Shown: positions 16,382-24,933, numbered from the stretch's first letter. The stretch is 64,000 bases of DNA from Gemmatimonadota bacterium (GCA_003222195.1 QHVB01000027.1:186001-250000); one strand, 5' to 3'. Translations and numbers: made by a program. Notes: a model not told the origin generated them from the sequence alone.

Positions 16382-17614
16382 CTACCGGCGGGGCGGACTC
16401 CGCATTGCGACCGCGACGCGCTCTGCCTCTCGCATCACGCGCAGCGTATTCACTCCGGCCAGCTTCTTCACGTCCGTTTCCGCCCAGCCGCGCCGCAGCA
16501 GCTCAGCGATCAAATCGGGCAACTTCGAGACGTCCTCCAGGCCCACGGGAACTTCGGTGATCCCGTCGAAGTCGGAGCCGAGTCCGACGCAATCGATCCC
16601 GGCGACCTGGCGGATATGCTCGATGTGATCGGCGACCTGCTGCAACGTCGCGTGCGGGGCACGCGCATTCCACGCTTTCAGCGAATCGGCCCGTGTCGCT
16701 GAATCAGCGCCCGCGGCGCGCAGCGCCTCCAACCGCGCGTTTACGCTGTCGCCGTAGACGCGAACTGCCTCGGAAACAAAGCCGGGATTGAAATTCACCA
16801 TCACCACCCCGCGGTTCTTGGCAACGAGCTTCAAAATCGAATCGGGAACGTCGCGTGCGTGATTGGTGAGGGCACGTGCCGAGGAGTGCGAGAAAATGAT
16901 CGGCGCCCGCGACGTGTGCAGGGCGTCTGACATCGTCTGGTCGTTCACATGCGACAGGTCGACCAGCATCCCCAGGCGATTCATCTCGAGCACGACTTGC
17001 TTGCCGAAGGCCGACAGGCCACGGTGCGCGGTATCGGTGGAGGCGACGGCCCAATCGAGGCTCCGCCAGTGCGTCAGCGTCATGTAGCGCGTGCCGAGCG
17101 CGGAAAACATCCGCAGCGCACCCAGGGAGTTCTCGATGGCGTGGCCGCCCTCGATCCCGATCAAGCAGGAGATCTTGCCCGCCGCGAAGTTGCGCTGCAC
17201 GTCGGCGGCCGTGTACGCCATCGCCATGCTGCGCGAATTCCTGGCGCACAGCCGATGGATGAGGTCGATCTGCTCGAGCGCATAGACGGCGGGATGCGGG
17301 CCGGAATCCATCGTCGTCGACGGGACGTACGCCGCCCAGAATTGACCGCCCGCATGCCCGCTGCGAAGACGCGGGATGTCCGTCATCAGTTTGGGCTGGC
17401 TTACGGCGAAGTTGACGGAATCGAGACCGCCCCGCTCGCGAATGGCATCGGGGATGTCGTTGTGACCGTCGATGAGGGGCAGCGTGCGGAGGATGCGAAT
17501 GGCCTCGGCTCGATAGTCTTGGGCGGTTAAGCGGTTGGGCGGTTGAGCGGTTAGTAAGATGGTCACGCCAAGAGTTCGAACCGCCAAACCGCCCAACCGC
17601 CTAACCGAGTTCAT
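16382..17614 (-). CDS. M19 family membrane dipeptidase (renal-dipeptidase type)
   Basis: 410 residues from the ATG at 17614 (a TTG at 17641 is possible). Catalytic-site motifs of the M19 dinuclear-zinc family are present: DGHNDIPDAIRE near residue 50, GIEGGHAIENSLGALR with the bridging Glu, VDLSHV, FSHSSARALTNHARDVPD with two His, and VGLGSDFDG. These enzymes hydrolyse dipeptides, often with D-residues, in the periplasm. The signal-peptide region (about residues 4-31) is encoded almost entirely by an inverted repeat of tandem octamers (17524-17607), so its sequence is repeat-derived. Divergent from the molybdenum-hydroxylase operon. Confidence 0.93.
   Translation of the reverse strand: MNSVRRLGGLAVRTLGVTILLTAQPPNRLTAQDYRAEAIRILRTLPLIDGHNDIPDAIRERGGLDSVNFAVSQPKLMTDIPRLRSGHAGGQFWAAYVPSTTMDSGPHPAVYALEQIDLIHRLCARNSRSMAMAYTAADVQRNFAAGKISCLIGIEGGHAIENSLGALRMFSALGTRYMTLTHWRSLDWAVASTDTAHRGLSAFGKQVVLEMNRLGMLVDLSHVNDQTMSDALHTSRAPIIFSHSSARALTNHARDVPDSILKLVAKNRGVVMVNFNPGFVSEAVRVYGDSVNARLEALRAAGADSATRADSLKAWNARAPHATLQQVADHIEHIRQVAGIDCVGLGSDFDGITEVPVGLEDVSKLPDLIAELLRRGWAETDVKKLAGVNTLRVMREAERVAVAMRSPPRR
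17524..17607. repeat. Octamer-armed palindromic element inside the M19 signal-peptide coding region
   Basis: Left arm 17524-17553, right arm 17578-17607, 24-nt spacer; 26 of 30 arm positions pair. Each arm is four tandem 8-mers of the GGCGGTT(A/G) type. The element is in frame with, and translated as part of, the dipeptidase N-terminus. Architecture matches the elements at 20779-20864 and 54012-54081. Confidence 0.85.
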
Positions 17615-17662
17615 CAGTCTCACCGCGTTCGAGGAGCCCAAAAGCTAGATTACGTCCTGTCC

Positions 17663-18184
17663 ATGAGCAACGAATCCAAGGTCAAGATCGCGCTCAGCGT
17701 CAACGGGGAGCCCGCGGAAGTGGCGTTCGCGCCGCACAAGACGCTCCTCGAAGTGCTGCGCGAGGACCTGGGCCTCACTGGGACGAAGCACGGCTGCGAA
17801 TTAGGTGAGTGCGGCACATGTACCGTGCTGCTGGATGGAACAGCCGTTCTCTCGTGCCTGGTCCTCGGCGTCGCGTGTGAGGGACGCGCGGTGCGCACCG
17901 TCGAGGGGATGGCACAAAACGGACAGCTGCATCCGCTGCAGGAGACCTTCGCGGATCTCGGCGCCGCACAGTGCGGCTACTGTACCCCCGCGTTTCTGCT
18001 GGTGGCCGAGGCCTTGTTGGCCGCCAACCCTCACCCCACGCGTGACGAGATCAAGCACGCGCTGGCCGGCAACCTCTGCCGCTGCACCGGCTACATCAAG
18101 ATCTATGAAGCCGTCGAGCTGGCCGCGGCGCGGATGCGGGGGGAAGTCGCACAGCCCACCCGGGAATCGTTGTATGGCCGATAA
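17663..18184 (+). CDS. (2Fe-2S)-binding small subunit of a xanthine-dehydrogenase-family (HcrC-like) hydroxylase
   Basis: 173 residues. The plant-type ferredoxin motif CELGECGTCTVLLDG holds the first [2Fe-2S] cluster; the C-terminal helical domain has QCGYCTP and LCRCTGYIKI for the second. This is the electron-transfer subunit of three-subunit molybdenum hydroxylases. It is the first gene of the operon; its stop overlaps the molybdenum-subunit start by 11 bp. The FAD subunit two genes downstream carries the extra-cluster cysteines of 4-hydroxybenzoyl-CoA reductase, so this is best compared with HcrC. Confidence 0.95.
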   Translation: MSNESKVKIALSVNGEPAEVAFAPHKTLLEVLREDLGLTGTKHGCELGECGTCTVLLDGTAVLSCLVLGVACEGRAVRTVEGMAQNGQLHPLQETFADLGAAQCGYCTPAFLLVAEALLAANPHPTRDEIKHALAGNLCRCTGYIKIYEAVELAAARMRGEVAQPTRESLYGR

Positions 18185-20600
18185 GCGTCGGATCATCGGC
18201 ACAGCGCTGCGCAAGGTCGACGCCGTCGCAAAGGTGACCGGCGGGACGCGGTTCGCGGACGATCTGTCGTTTCCGCGCATGTTGTATTGCAAGCTGCTGC
18301 GCAGCACGCAGCCGCACGCCAAAATCGTCTCGGTCGACACGACGGCGGCACGGCAACTCGATGGCGTGCACGCTGTCCTGACCGGACAAGATCTCCCGAT
18401 TCCGTTTGGTATCCTGCCCGTCTCTCAGGACGAGCATGCGCTCTGCCTCGACAAGGTCCGGTTTATCGGCGATCCGGTAGCGGCCGTCGCGGCGACCAGC
18501 GAGGAGACCGCGACCGCCGCACTCGATCGCATCAAAGTCGCCTACGAACCGCTGCAGGCGTTCGACTCCGCCGAAGCGGCGGTCGCGCACCCCGAGCCGC
18601 GCATCCACGACTACGGCGACAGCGGCAACCTGCACAAGCTGATCAACCTCGAGTTTGGGGATGCCGACGCGGGGATCGCCGAAGCTGATCTCGTCCGGGA
18701 AGATCTGTTCTTCTTCGAAGGCAATACGCACCTGCCGATGGAGCAGCACGCCGCGGTCGCGATGTGGTCCCCCGACGGGAAGCTGACGTTGTGGACGTCG
18801 ACGCAGACGCCCCATTACGTCCATCGCGCGCTCGCCAAGGTGCTGGAGCTGCCGGCGGCGCGCGTGCGAGTCATCGCGACGCCCAACGGCGGCGGGTTCG
18901 GCGGCAAGAGCGATCCGTTCAGTCACGAGCTTGTTGTCGCGAAGCTGGCGATGGTGACAGGGCGTCCGGTAAAAATTACACTGACACGCGAAGAGGTTTT
19001 CTACTGTCACCGTGGCCGTCATCCGACGCTGATGTGGGTGCGAACCGGAGTAAAGCAGAACGGCGCCATCACGGGCATGCATTTCCGTTCGCTGCTCGAC
19101 GGCGGCGCGTACGGCTCGTACGGCGTGGCGAGCACGTACTACACCGGCGCATTGCAGACCGTCACCTACAACGTGCCGCGCTATCACTTCCAGGGCGCCC
19201 GCGCGTTCACGAACAAGGCGCCGTGCGGTCCCAAGCGCGGTCACGGCACGCCGCAGCCACGTTTCGCACTCGAAGTTCACCTCGACAAGATCGCCGAACA
19301 GCTCGAGATCGATCCCGCGGAGCTGCGCCTTCGGACACTCGTGCCGGCCCACTCGCTTACCGCGAACTACCTGCGCGTCGGCTCGATGGGCCTTGGGGAG
19401 TGCATCGCGAAGGTCGTGGAGGGATCGGGCTGGAAGCGAAAATTCCGTAAGCTGCCGCACGGACGGGGCGTGGGGCTCGCGTGCTCGAGCTACATCTCGG
19501 GCGCCGGGCTGCCGATTTACTGGAACAACATGCCGCACTCGGGCGTGCAGCTCAGATGCGACCGCGGCGGCGGCGTCACGGTCTTCTGCGGCTCCACGGA
19601 GATCGGCCAGGGTTCGGACTCGATCCTGGCCTACATCGTCGCCGAAATCCTGGGCATCGATCCGTTCGACATCGCGGTCGTCACCGCCGACACGGATCTC
19701 ACGCCGGTCGACCTCGGCAGCTATTCGAGCCGCGTCACACTCATGAGCGGCAACGCCGCGCTGCAAGCCGCCGAGCGCGCCCGGCAGATACTGGCCGTCC
19801 ACGCGGCGAAGAGGCTCGAGGTGCCGGCCGCGCGGCTGTCCTTTGCGGCCGGCCGGGTGTTCGACCGCAAGGACCATAAGCGCGGCATGTCATTCGCCGA
19901 AGCGGTCCAGTTGGCGGAGGCGGCGGAAGGGACGGTTGGGACGGTGGGGTCCTATACCCCGCCCCAGGGCGCCGGCAAATACCGCGGTGCTGGAGTCGGG
20001 CCATCGCCGGCGTACTCGTATAGCGCGTGCGTCGCCGAGGTCGAGGTCGATCCTGAGACGGGAATCGTGCGCGTGCCGACGATCTGGATCGCGCACGATG
20101 TCGGCCAATCCATCAATACCGCTGCCGTCATCGGCCAGGTCGAAGGCTCGATCTACATGGGACTCGGCGAGGCGTTGATGGAGGAGATGGCGTACCGCGG
20201 TAACCGCAAAGTCGTCCACAAGATCCCGTCGCTGCTCGAGTACAAGAGCCCCACGACGCTCGAGATGTGTGACGTCGTCACGTATCTGATCGAAGATCCT
20301 GATCCCAACGGCCCGTTTGGCGCGAAGGAAGTCGGCCAGGGACCGCTGCTGCCGGTGATGCCCGCGGTCGCGAATGCGGTCTACGACGCCGTCGGGGTAC
20401 GGATCGACGAAGTACCGATTACGCCCGAGAAGGTGCTCAAGGCAATCCGGCGAAAAGAAAAGGGAGAAGTCGGAAGATTCGGCCCGGATGCGTTCCCGGA
20501 GATCCCCTGGCCTGAGCCGACACAGATCCCCACGCCGTGGGAAGGTGGCGATGGAAAAGCAGTCACCGGGGCGCCGATCCCCCTTGAGCGGCCGCACTGA
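18174..20600 (+). CDS. Molybdopterin-binding large subunit, xanthine-dehydrogenase family (HcrA-like)
   Basis: 808 residues from the ATG at 18174. Family motifs in order: the N-terminal VTGGTRFADDL, the molybdopterin-contacting NGGGFGGKSDPFSHELV, TEIGQGSDSILAYIVAE, and the C-terminal GPFGAKEVGQGPLLP whose Glu is the position of the catalytic base. It should bind Mo-cofactor and the organic substrate. The partner FAD subunit is of the 4-hydroxybenzoyl-CoA reductase type, so the reaction may be reductive removal of a phenolic hydroxyl from an aryl-CoA, though no CoA ligase or benzoyl-CoA reductase gene is visible here. Stop and next start overlap as TGATG. Confidence 0.95.
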   Translation: MADKRRIIGTALRKVDAVAKVTGGTRFADDLSFPRMLYCKLLRSTQPHAKIVSVDTTAARQLDGVHAVLTGQDLPIPFGILPVSQDEHALCLDKVRFIGDPVAAVAATSEETATAALDRIKVAYEPLQAFDSAEAAVAHPEPRIHDYGDSGNLHKLINLEFGDADAGIAEADLVREDLFFFEGNTHLPMEQHAAVAMWSPDGKLTLWTSTQTPHYVHRALAKVLELPAARVRVIATPNGGGFGGKSDPFSHELVVAKLAMVTGRPVKITLTREEVFYCHRGRHPTLMWVRTGVKQNGAITGMHFRSLLDGGAYGSYGVASTYYTGALQTVTYNVPRYHFQGARAFTNKAPCGPKRGHGTPQPRFALEVHLDKIAEQLEIDPAELRLRTLVPAHSLTANYLRVGSMGLGECIAKVVEGSGWKRKFRKLPHGRGVGLACSSYISGAGLPIYWNNMPHSGVQLRCDRGGGVTVFCGSTEIGQGSDSILAYIVAEILGIDPFDIAVVTADTDLTPVDLGSYSSRVTLMSGNAALQAAERARQILAVHAAKRLEVPAARLSFAAGRVFDRKDHKRGMSFAEAVQLAEAAEGTVGTVGSYTPPQGAGKYRGAGVGPSPAYSYSACVAEVEVDPETGIVRVPTIWIAHDVGQSINTAAVIGQVEGSIYMGLGEALMEEMAYRGNRKVVHKIPSLLEYKSPTTLEMCDVVTYLIEDPDPNGPFGAKEVGQGPLLPVMPAVANAVYDAVGVRIDEVPITPEKVLKAIRRKEKGEVGRFGPDAFPEIPWPEPTQIPTPWEGGDGKAVTGAPIPLERPH

Positions 20601-21571
20601 TGCTGCGACTGCCGACGTTCCGCTACCTCCAGCCGCGTTCACTGCGAGAAGCGCTGGCGATGAAGGCAGACGCCGGACCCGATGGGATGTTCGTGGCGGG
20701 CGGCACGGATCTCTATCCAAACATGAAGCGGCGGCATCAGGAGCCGCGCGTCGTGATCTCGTTGATGGGAATAGAAGAATTGAGAAGGTTGGACGGTTGG
20801 AATGTTGGAACGTGTGTCACGTTGAGCGCACTTTCCAGCCTTCCAACCTTCCAACGTTCTCAATCTGCAGTCGCCGGCGCCGCCCAGCTCGTCTCCACCC
20901 CGCTGCTGCGCAACATGGGGACGCTCGGCGGCAACCTCTGTCTCGACACACGCTGCAACTACTACAACCAGAGCTACGAATGGCGGAAGTCGATCGACTT
21001 CTGCATGAAAAAAGACGGTGCCATCTGCTGGGTGGCGCCCTCGTCGCCGCGCTGCTGGGCGGTCAGCTCGTCCGACGTCGCGCCGGTCATGGTGGCGATC
21101 GGTGCGGAGTATCGGCTCGTCGGGCCGCAGGGTGAGCGCCTCGTGCCGGCGGGACGGTTCTACCACAACGACGGGATCAATTATCTGACCAAGCAGCCCG
21201 ATGAGATTCTCGTGGACGTTCGTCTCCCGGCGCCGAACGGCTGGGACGCGGTCTATCACAAGCTGCGGCGGCGCGGGTCGTTCGATTTCCCCGTGCTTGG
21301 CGTGGCAGCATGGATTCAGTGGAATGGCAAGAAAGTGGGCGAGGCACGGATCGTGTTGGGGGGTGTGGCGAGCTATCCGCAAGAGGTTGCGGCGGCCGGC
21401 GCGGCGCTCGAGGGCGCACCGCTTTCAGACGAAGCCATCGCCGCCGCGGCGGATGCGGCGTATCAGCCCTCGAAGCCGATGGACAATACCGATTTTGATC
21501 TGTCGTGGCGTAAGCAGATGACCCGCGTGTACGTGAAACGGGCCCTCGAAGAACTGAGGGCCCGTCACTAG
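20600..21571 (+). CDS. FAD-binding subunit with extra [4Fe-4S] loop (4-hydroxybenzoyl-CoA reductase beta type, HcrB-like)
   Basis: 323 residues. FAD-binding motifs VAGGTDLYP (32-40) and RNMGTLGGNLC (104-114) are intact. Right after them comes a Cys-rich insertion: Cys119, Cys135, Cys143 and Cys152, with spacings of 15, 7 and 8 residues. This is exactly the arrangement I know for the [4Fe-4S] ligands in HcrB of Thauera, and it is absent from ordinary xanthine dehydrogenase FAD subunits. The extra cluster reverses electron flow toward aryl-CoA reduction in that enzyme. Residues ~60-89 are encoded by an octamer-armed palindrome (20779-20864) that stays in frame. The last codons contain a 10-bp perfect stem (21538-21565). 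Confidence 0.94.
   Translation: MLRLPTFRYLQPRSLREALAMKADAGPDGMFVAGGTDLYPNMKRRHQEPRVVISLMGIEELRRLDGWNVGTCVTLSALSSLPTFQRSQSAVAGAAQLVSTPLLRNMGTLGGNLCLDTRCNYYNQSYEWRKSIDFCMKKDGAICWVAPSSPRCWAVSSSDVAPVMVAIGAEYRLVGPQGERLVPAGRFYHNDGINYLTKQPDEILVDVRLPAPNGWDAVYHKLRRRGSFDFPVLGVAAWIQWNGKKVGEARIVLGGVASYPQEVAAAGAALEGAPLSDEAIAAAADAAYQPSKPMDNTDFDLSWRKQMTRVYVKRALEELRARH
20779..20864. repeat. Octamer-armed palindromic element inside the FAD-subunit gene
   Basis: Left arm 20779-20810 and right arm 20833-20864 (32 nt each, 28 pairing), spacer 22 nt. Arms are tandem 8-mers of the GGTTGGAA type. The element is translated in frame between the FAD-binding segment and the RNMGTLGG motif. Confidence 0.88.
21538..21565 (-). 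terminator. Hairpin at the end of the FAD-subunit gene, likely terminator for padR
   Basis: Perfect 10-bp stem (ACGGGCCCTC, 8-nt loop, GAGGGCCCGT). Read on the minus strand, just past the padR-like stop, the stem is followed by TTT; on the plus strand no T-run follows. It lies in the last codons of the FAD-subunit gene. Confidence 0.55.
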
Positions 21572-21580
21572 AGCGAAGAC

Positions 21581-22147
21581 TTACGCGCTGGTTGCTGTTT
21601 CCTTCGCCAGCGCTTCAATTTCTGTCGTAGCCTTCGCGAGGATCTCCGCCACACCCTTGCGGGCGGCGTCGGATTCGGCTTTCCAGCCGGTGCGATAGAC
21701 AGCCTTCACAAGCTGGCCGAGAGCGCGGTTCACTTCCGCCATCGAGCCACCGACCGTGCGCTCGACGGTCTCCGTCACGCGATCGAAGATCTCTTCGACG
21801 ATGTCCTTGTGCTCGTCCAAAAACGCCCGTCCTGTGTCAGTGATTTCGTAGACCTTCTTGCCTTCCAGGTCACGCGCGACGACGAGCCCCTCGTCCTCGA
21901 GCCACTGCAGGGTGGGATAGATGGTACCCGGGGACGGCGAGTAGCAGCCGTGCATCCGCTCTTCCAACTCCTTCATGACTTCGTATCCATGCCGTGGCTT
22001 GTCGCGCAGCAGCTTCAGAATGACGTACTTCATGTCGCCGGCGCCGAACCACTGACGCCGCCAACTCCGGGGTCCGCGTCCACGAAAGCCCCATGCCCGG
22101 GGTCCGAATGCAAAACCAAACCCCTCCCAGCCGAACTTCCCGCCCAT
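21581..22147 (-). CDS. PadR family transcriptional regulator
   Basis: 188 residues. A Gly/Trp/Arg-rich N-terminal ~38 residues (WGFRGRGPRSWRRQWFG) is followed by a PadR winged helix starting MKYVILKLLRDKPRHGYEVM and including SPGTIYPTLQWLEDEGLV, then EGKKVYEITDTGRAFLDEH. The C-terminal half is helical and should dimerise. PadR repressors often respond to phenolic acids or toxic compounds. It is convergent with the HcrABC-like operon and divergent from the diiron-oxidase-like gene, so either could be its target. Confidence 0.93.
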   Translation of the reverse strand: MGGKFGWEGFGFAFGPRAWGFRGRGPRSWRRQWFGAGDMKYVILKLLRDKPRHGYEVMKELEERMHGCYSPSPGTIYPTLQWLEDEGLVVARDLEGKKVYEITDTGRAFLDEHKDIVEEIFDRVTETVERTVGGSMAEVNRALGQLVKAVYRTGWKAESDAARKGVAEILAKATTEIEALAKETATSA

Positions 22148-22172
22148 CTTTGCCTCTTGTGAGATGTTACGT

Positions 22173-22203
22173 CACGATATTCTTGCACGATATATCTTGT
22201 CAA
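22173..22203 (-). promoter_or_regulatory. Candidate padR promoter with repeated CACGATAT boxes
   Basis: Minus-strand TTGACA at 22203-22198 with an AT-rich TATCGT-type -10 about 17-18 bp downstream. Two direct copies of CACGATAT (22173-22180 and 22186-22193, 13 bp apart) overlap the -10 region and could be an operator, possibly for autoregulation. Confidence 0.45.
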
Positions 22204-22210
22204 GACGCCG

Positions 22211-22240
22211 TTGACATGCTGTGCGCCAAGTCACTATCGG
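22211..22240 (+). promoter_or_regulatory. Candidate sigma70-type promoter for the diiron-oxidase-like gene
   Basis: Plus-strand TTGACA at 22211-22216 and TATCGG at 22235-22240 with 18-bp spacing, about 100 bp upstream of the ATG at 22340. It adjoins the divergent padR promoter. Confidence 0.4.
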
Positions 22241-22339
22241 GCTTAAGCTTGCAAGTTCGACGCCCACCCGTACATTGAGGCCACGCTGGACCAGATATTT
22301 CCCTTGGTTGCCCCACCCGCGCCCGGGAGAGGAGCAGCA

Positions 22340-23017
22340 ATGGCAGTGGAGATCACGCCGCACCCAGGCTGGGTGGCGGATTTGGATGCGACGCTGGAGC
22401 CCAGTCGGCAGGCCATTCTCGATACGCCGGTCATCGTAGATGCGTCCGAGAATCAGCTCGTCGACGGGCAAATCCAGAACTTTCTGGTAGCGTTCTATCC
22501 CATCATTCGTGACTTCCCACAATGGCTCCAGATGTTGCTCGATCGCTCACCTGCGATGGGGCGTGAGTTCTTCACCGACAACATCCGCGTCGAGCGCCGG
22601 CATGACGCGATGTGGCGCGCCATGGGGGATGGCTTCAACGTACACAAGAAGCGGTTCCAGGAGCCGGAGCCGATGCTCCCCGAAACCAAGAAATTCCACG
22701 CGTACCTGACCGACATGTGCCGCAACGCCGAGTTCGGCACGGCCGTCGCCGCGACCAACTATGCCGTCGAAGGCGTCGCGCAGAAGATTTCCGAGAAGGC
22801 ACTCCGCGGACTCGCGAAAAACGCGAAGATCGGCCCGCGCGGGCGCTGGTGGCTCGAAGAGCATGCCAAGTACGACGACGAGCATCCCATCCATGCGCTG
22901 GAGATCATTAAGGACTGCGTCAAGCGCGGCGGCGACAGTCCCGACGAGGTCACCGAGGCCGCACTCGAAAGTCTCAAGCTGATGCGCTTCTCCATGGAGG
23001 CGTCTTATTACGCGTGA
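22340..23017 (+). CDS. Haem-oxygenase-like (TenA/CADD/PqqC fold) putative diiron enzyme
   Basis: 225 residues from the ATG at 22340, preceded by GGAG. The all-helical sequence carries candidate metal ligands in the order VERRHDAMW, YAVEGVAQK and HAKYDDEHPIHALE; the last has the H-x3-D-x2-H spacing of haem-oxygenase-like diiron oxidases such as CADD. Members of this fold oxidise amino acids or fatty acids, or act in PQQ or thiamine metabolism, so the substrate cannot be named. Its stop overlaps the hybrid kinase start (GTGA), an unusual pairing that suggests the product or activity feeds into sensing. Confidence 0.82.
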   Translation: MAVEITPHPGWVADLDATLEPSRQAILDTPVIVDASENQLVDGQIQNFLVAFYPIIRDFPQWLQMLLDRSPAMGREFFTDNIRVERRHDAMWRAMGDGFNVHKKRFQEPEPMLPETKKFHAYLTDMCRNAEFGTAVAATNYAVEGVAQKISEKALRGLAKNAKIGPRGRWWLEEHAKYDDEHPIHALEIIKDCVKRGGDSPDEVTEAALESLKLMRFSMEASYYA

Positions 23018-24930
23018 CTAAGACGCGTCGCCCCTCGCCCACCCGAGAGACTCGGGTATCAACCGCGGTAACCAAGGGACCGCGGCTGGACTTGCTGCAG
23101 GCGGCGGCCGACATCGTCGCGGCGCTGCCGGACGCCGTCGTGATCACGGGGGCGGATCGCCGCGTCCTGGCGGCGAACGAGGCAGGCGCGCAGTTGCTCG
23201 GCTGGCAGATGGACAACGTGGTCGGCCAGTTGATCGCGGATCACCTGACCGCGGCCGAGCGGGCCCACGTCGCGGCGCGAGAGGATAAGGTCCTCGCTGG
23301 CGAGCCGCAGCGCTACGAAACCCGCATCGTCAATCACCAGACAGCCGAAGAGCGCGACGTTTCCGTGTCGAGCGGGCCGTTCCGCGTGAACGGTGAGCTC
23401 ATCGGAACGGTCGCCACGCTCCGCGATATCACGGACCCCAAGCGCGCCCAGGATACCCTGGCTCGTTCCGAGGCCCGCTACCGTCACCTCGTGGAGTCGG
23501 CTTCCGACGCCATCGTCACCCTGGACGCGAACGGCCGCTTTACCACGGTCAACCACGCTGCGGAAAACATCTCCGGCTATAAGCGCGAGGAGCTGGTGGG
23601 CCAGTGGTTCGCCCCGATGCTCCCGGACGACGACCTCCCGAAGGCGCTGGCCCACTTCCAGCAGGCGCTCTCCGGTGAAACGGGGCTGTTCGAGTCGCAG
23701 TTCTATCGCAAGGACGGCGAAATTCGCACCATCTCGATCACCTACTCGACGCCGCAGAAAGACGAAGAAGTGTTGTGCCTCATTCGCGACGTCACCGACC
23801 AAAAAATGCTGCAGGAGCAGCTCATTCAGTCGGAGAAGATGTCGGCGATCGGACAGCTCGTCTCTGGTGTCGCCCACGAGCTCAACAACCCGCTGGCCGG
23901 CATCTCGGCCTTCGCGCAACTGCTGCTGGCCGAGAAGCGCTTTCCTCCCGATCAACGCACGGCGGCGGAAACGATCTACAGCGAAGCACGCCGCGCCAGC
24001 CGCATCGTACAGAATCTGCTGACCTTCGCGCGCCAGCATAAAGCCGAGAAGGTCCCCACGGCGATCAACCAGGTCCTCGACGACACGCTCGAGCTGCGCG
24101 GTTACGAGCTCCGGGTGCGCGGCATCGACGTCCGCCGCGAATACGACGAATCGATCCCGGAGACGATGGCCGATGCCCACCAACTGCAGCAGGTCTTCCT
24201 GAACCTCATCACCAATGCCGAGCAGGCGATGGAGCAGCGGGATGGGCATCACCACCGGCTGACCGTGCGCACGCGCCGCAATGCGGACGCGATCCGGATA
24301 GAAGTCGAGGACACCGGCGACGGTATTCCGGCGAACCTGATCGAGCGGATCTTCAACCCCTTCTTCACCACCAAGCCCACCGGTTCGGGAACGGGTCTGG
24401 GGCTCTCGATCTCGCTGGGAATCGTACGCGAACACGAGGGACGGATCTGGGCGGAAAACCCGCAAACAGGTGCCCGGTTCGTGGTAGAGCTCCCGATCAC
24501 CACGCCGCGCTCCTCGGGTGAGCAGACCGCCGTCCCCCAGGTGCAATCCATGGGCAGCGACCGGCTGCGGGTGCTCGTGGTGGACGACGAGGCATCGGTC
24601 CGCGTGTCGCTGCAGCGGTATCTCGCCGGCAAGGGCCACGAGGTCGAGACGACCGCCAGCGGCGAAGACGCCCTCGTTCGTCTCAAGGCATCGAAATACG
24701 ATGCCGTGATCGTCGATATGCGCATGCCGGACCTCTCCGGCGAGCAGCTGTTCGAGCGGCTGCGCAGCAACGACCCCGCCCACGCCGAACGCGTGATCTT
24801 CACGACGGGCGACCTCGTGAACGAGCAGATGCGCCGGTTCCTCGACGGCACAGGCCGGCCTTGCGTCCCCAAGCCATTCGAGTTCGCTTCTTTCGATCAG
24901 GCATTGCCCGCGGCACGACGCCGCGCGTAG
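23014..24930 (+). CDS. PAS-PAS hybrid histidine kinase with C-terminal receiver
   Basis: 638 residues from GTG. Two PAS domains (about 30-145 and 155-270), HisKA with His288 in SGVAHELNNPLAG, HATPase_c with NLITNAEQAME, DTGDGIP and TGLGLSIS, and a C-terminal receiver with phospho-Asp568 (VIVDMRMPDL) and a Lys in VPKPFEF. There are no membrane helices, so it is cytosolic and senses an internal signal, perhaps a cofactor in its PAS domains. It shares an operon with the diiron-oxidase-like gene. No DNA-binding regulator is adjacent; output must go through a partner elsewhere. Confidence 0.95.
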   Translation: MTKTRRPSPTRETRVSTAVTKGPRLDLLQAAADIVAALPDAVVITGADRRVLAANEAGAQLLGWQMDNVVGQLIADHLTAAERAHVAAREDKVLAGEPQRYETRIVNHQTAEERDVSVSSGPFRVNGELIGTVATLRDITDPKRAQDTLARSEARYRHLVESASDAIVTLDANGRFTTVNHAAENISGYKREELVGQWFAPMLPDDDLPKALAHFQQALSGETGLFESQFYRKDGEIRTISITYSTPQKDEEVLCLIRDVTDQKMLQEQLIQSEKMSAIGQLVSGVAHELNNPLAGISAFAQLLLAEKRFPPDQRTAAETIYSEARRASRIVQNLLTFARQHKAEKVPTAINQVLDDTLELRGYELRVRGIDVRREYDESIPETMADAHQLQQVFLNLITNAEQAMEQRDGHHHRLTVRTRRNADAIRIEVEDTGDGIPANLIERIFNPFFTTKPTGSGTGLGLSISLGIVREHEGRIWAENPQTGARFVVELPITTPRSSGEQTAVPQVQSMGSDRLRVLVVDDEASVRVSLQRYLAGKGHEVETTASGEDALVRLKASKYDAVIVDMRMPDLSGEQLFERLRSNDPAHAERVIFTTGDLVNEQMRRFLDGTGRPCVPKPFEFASFDQALPAARRRA

Positions 24931-24933
24931 CGC

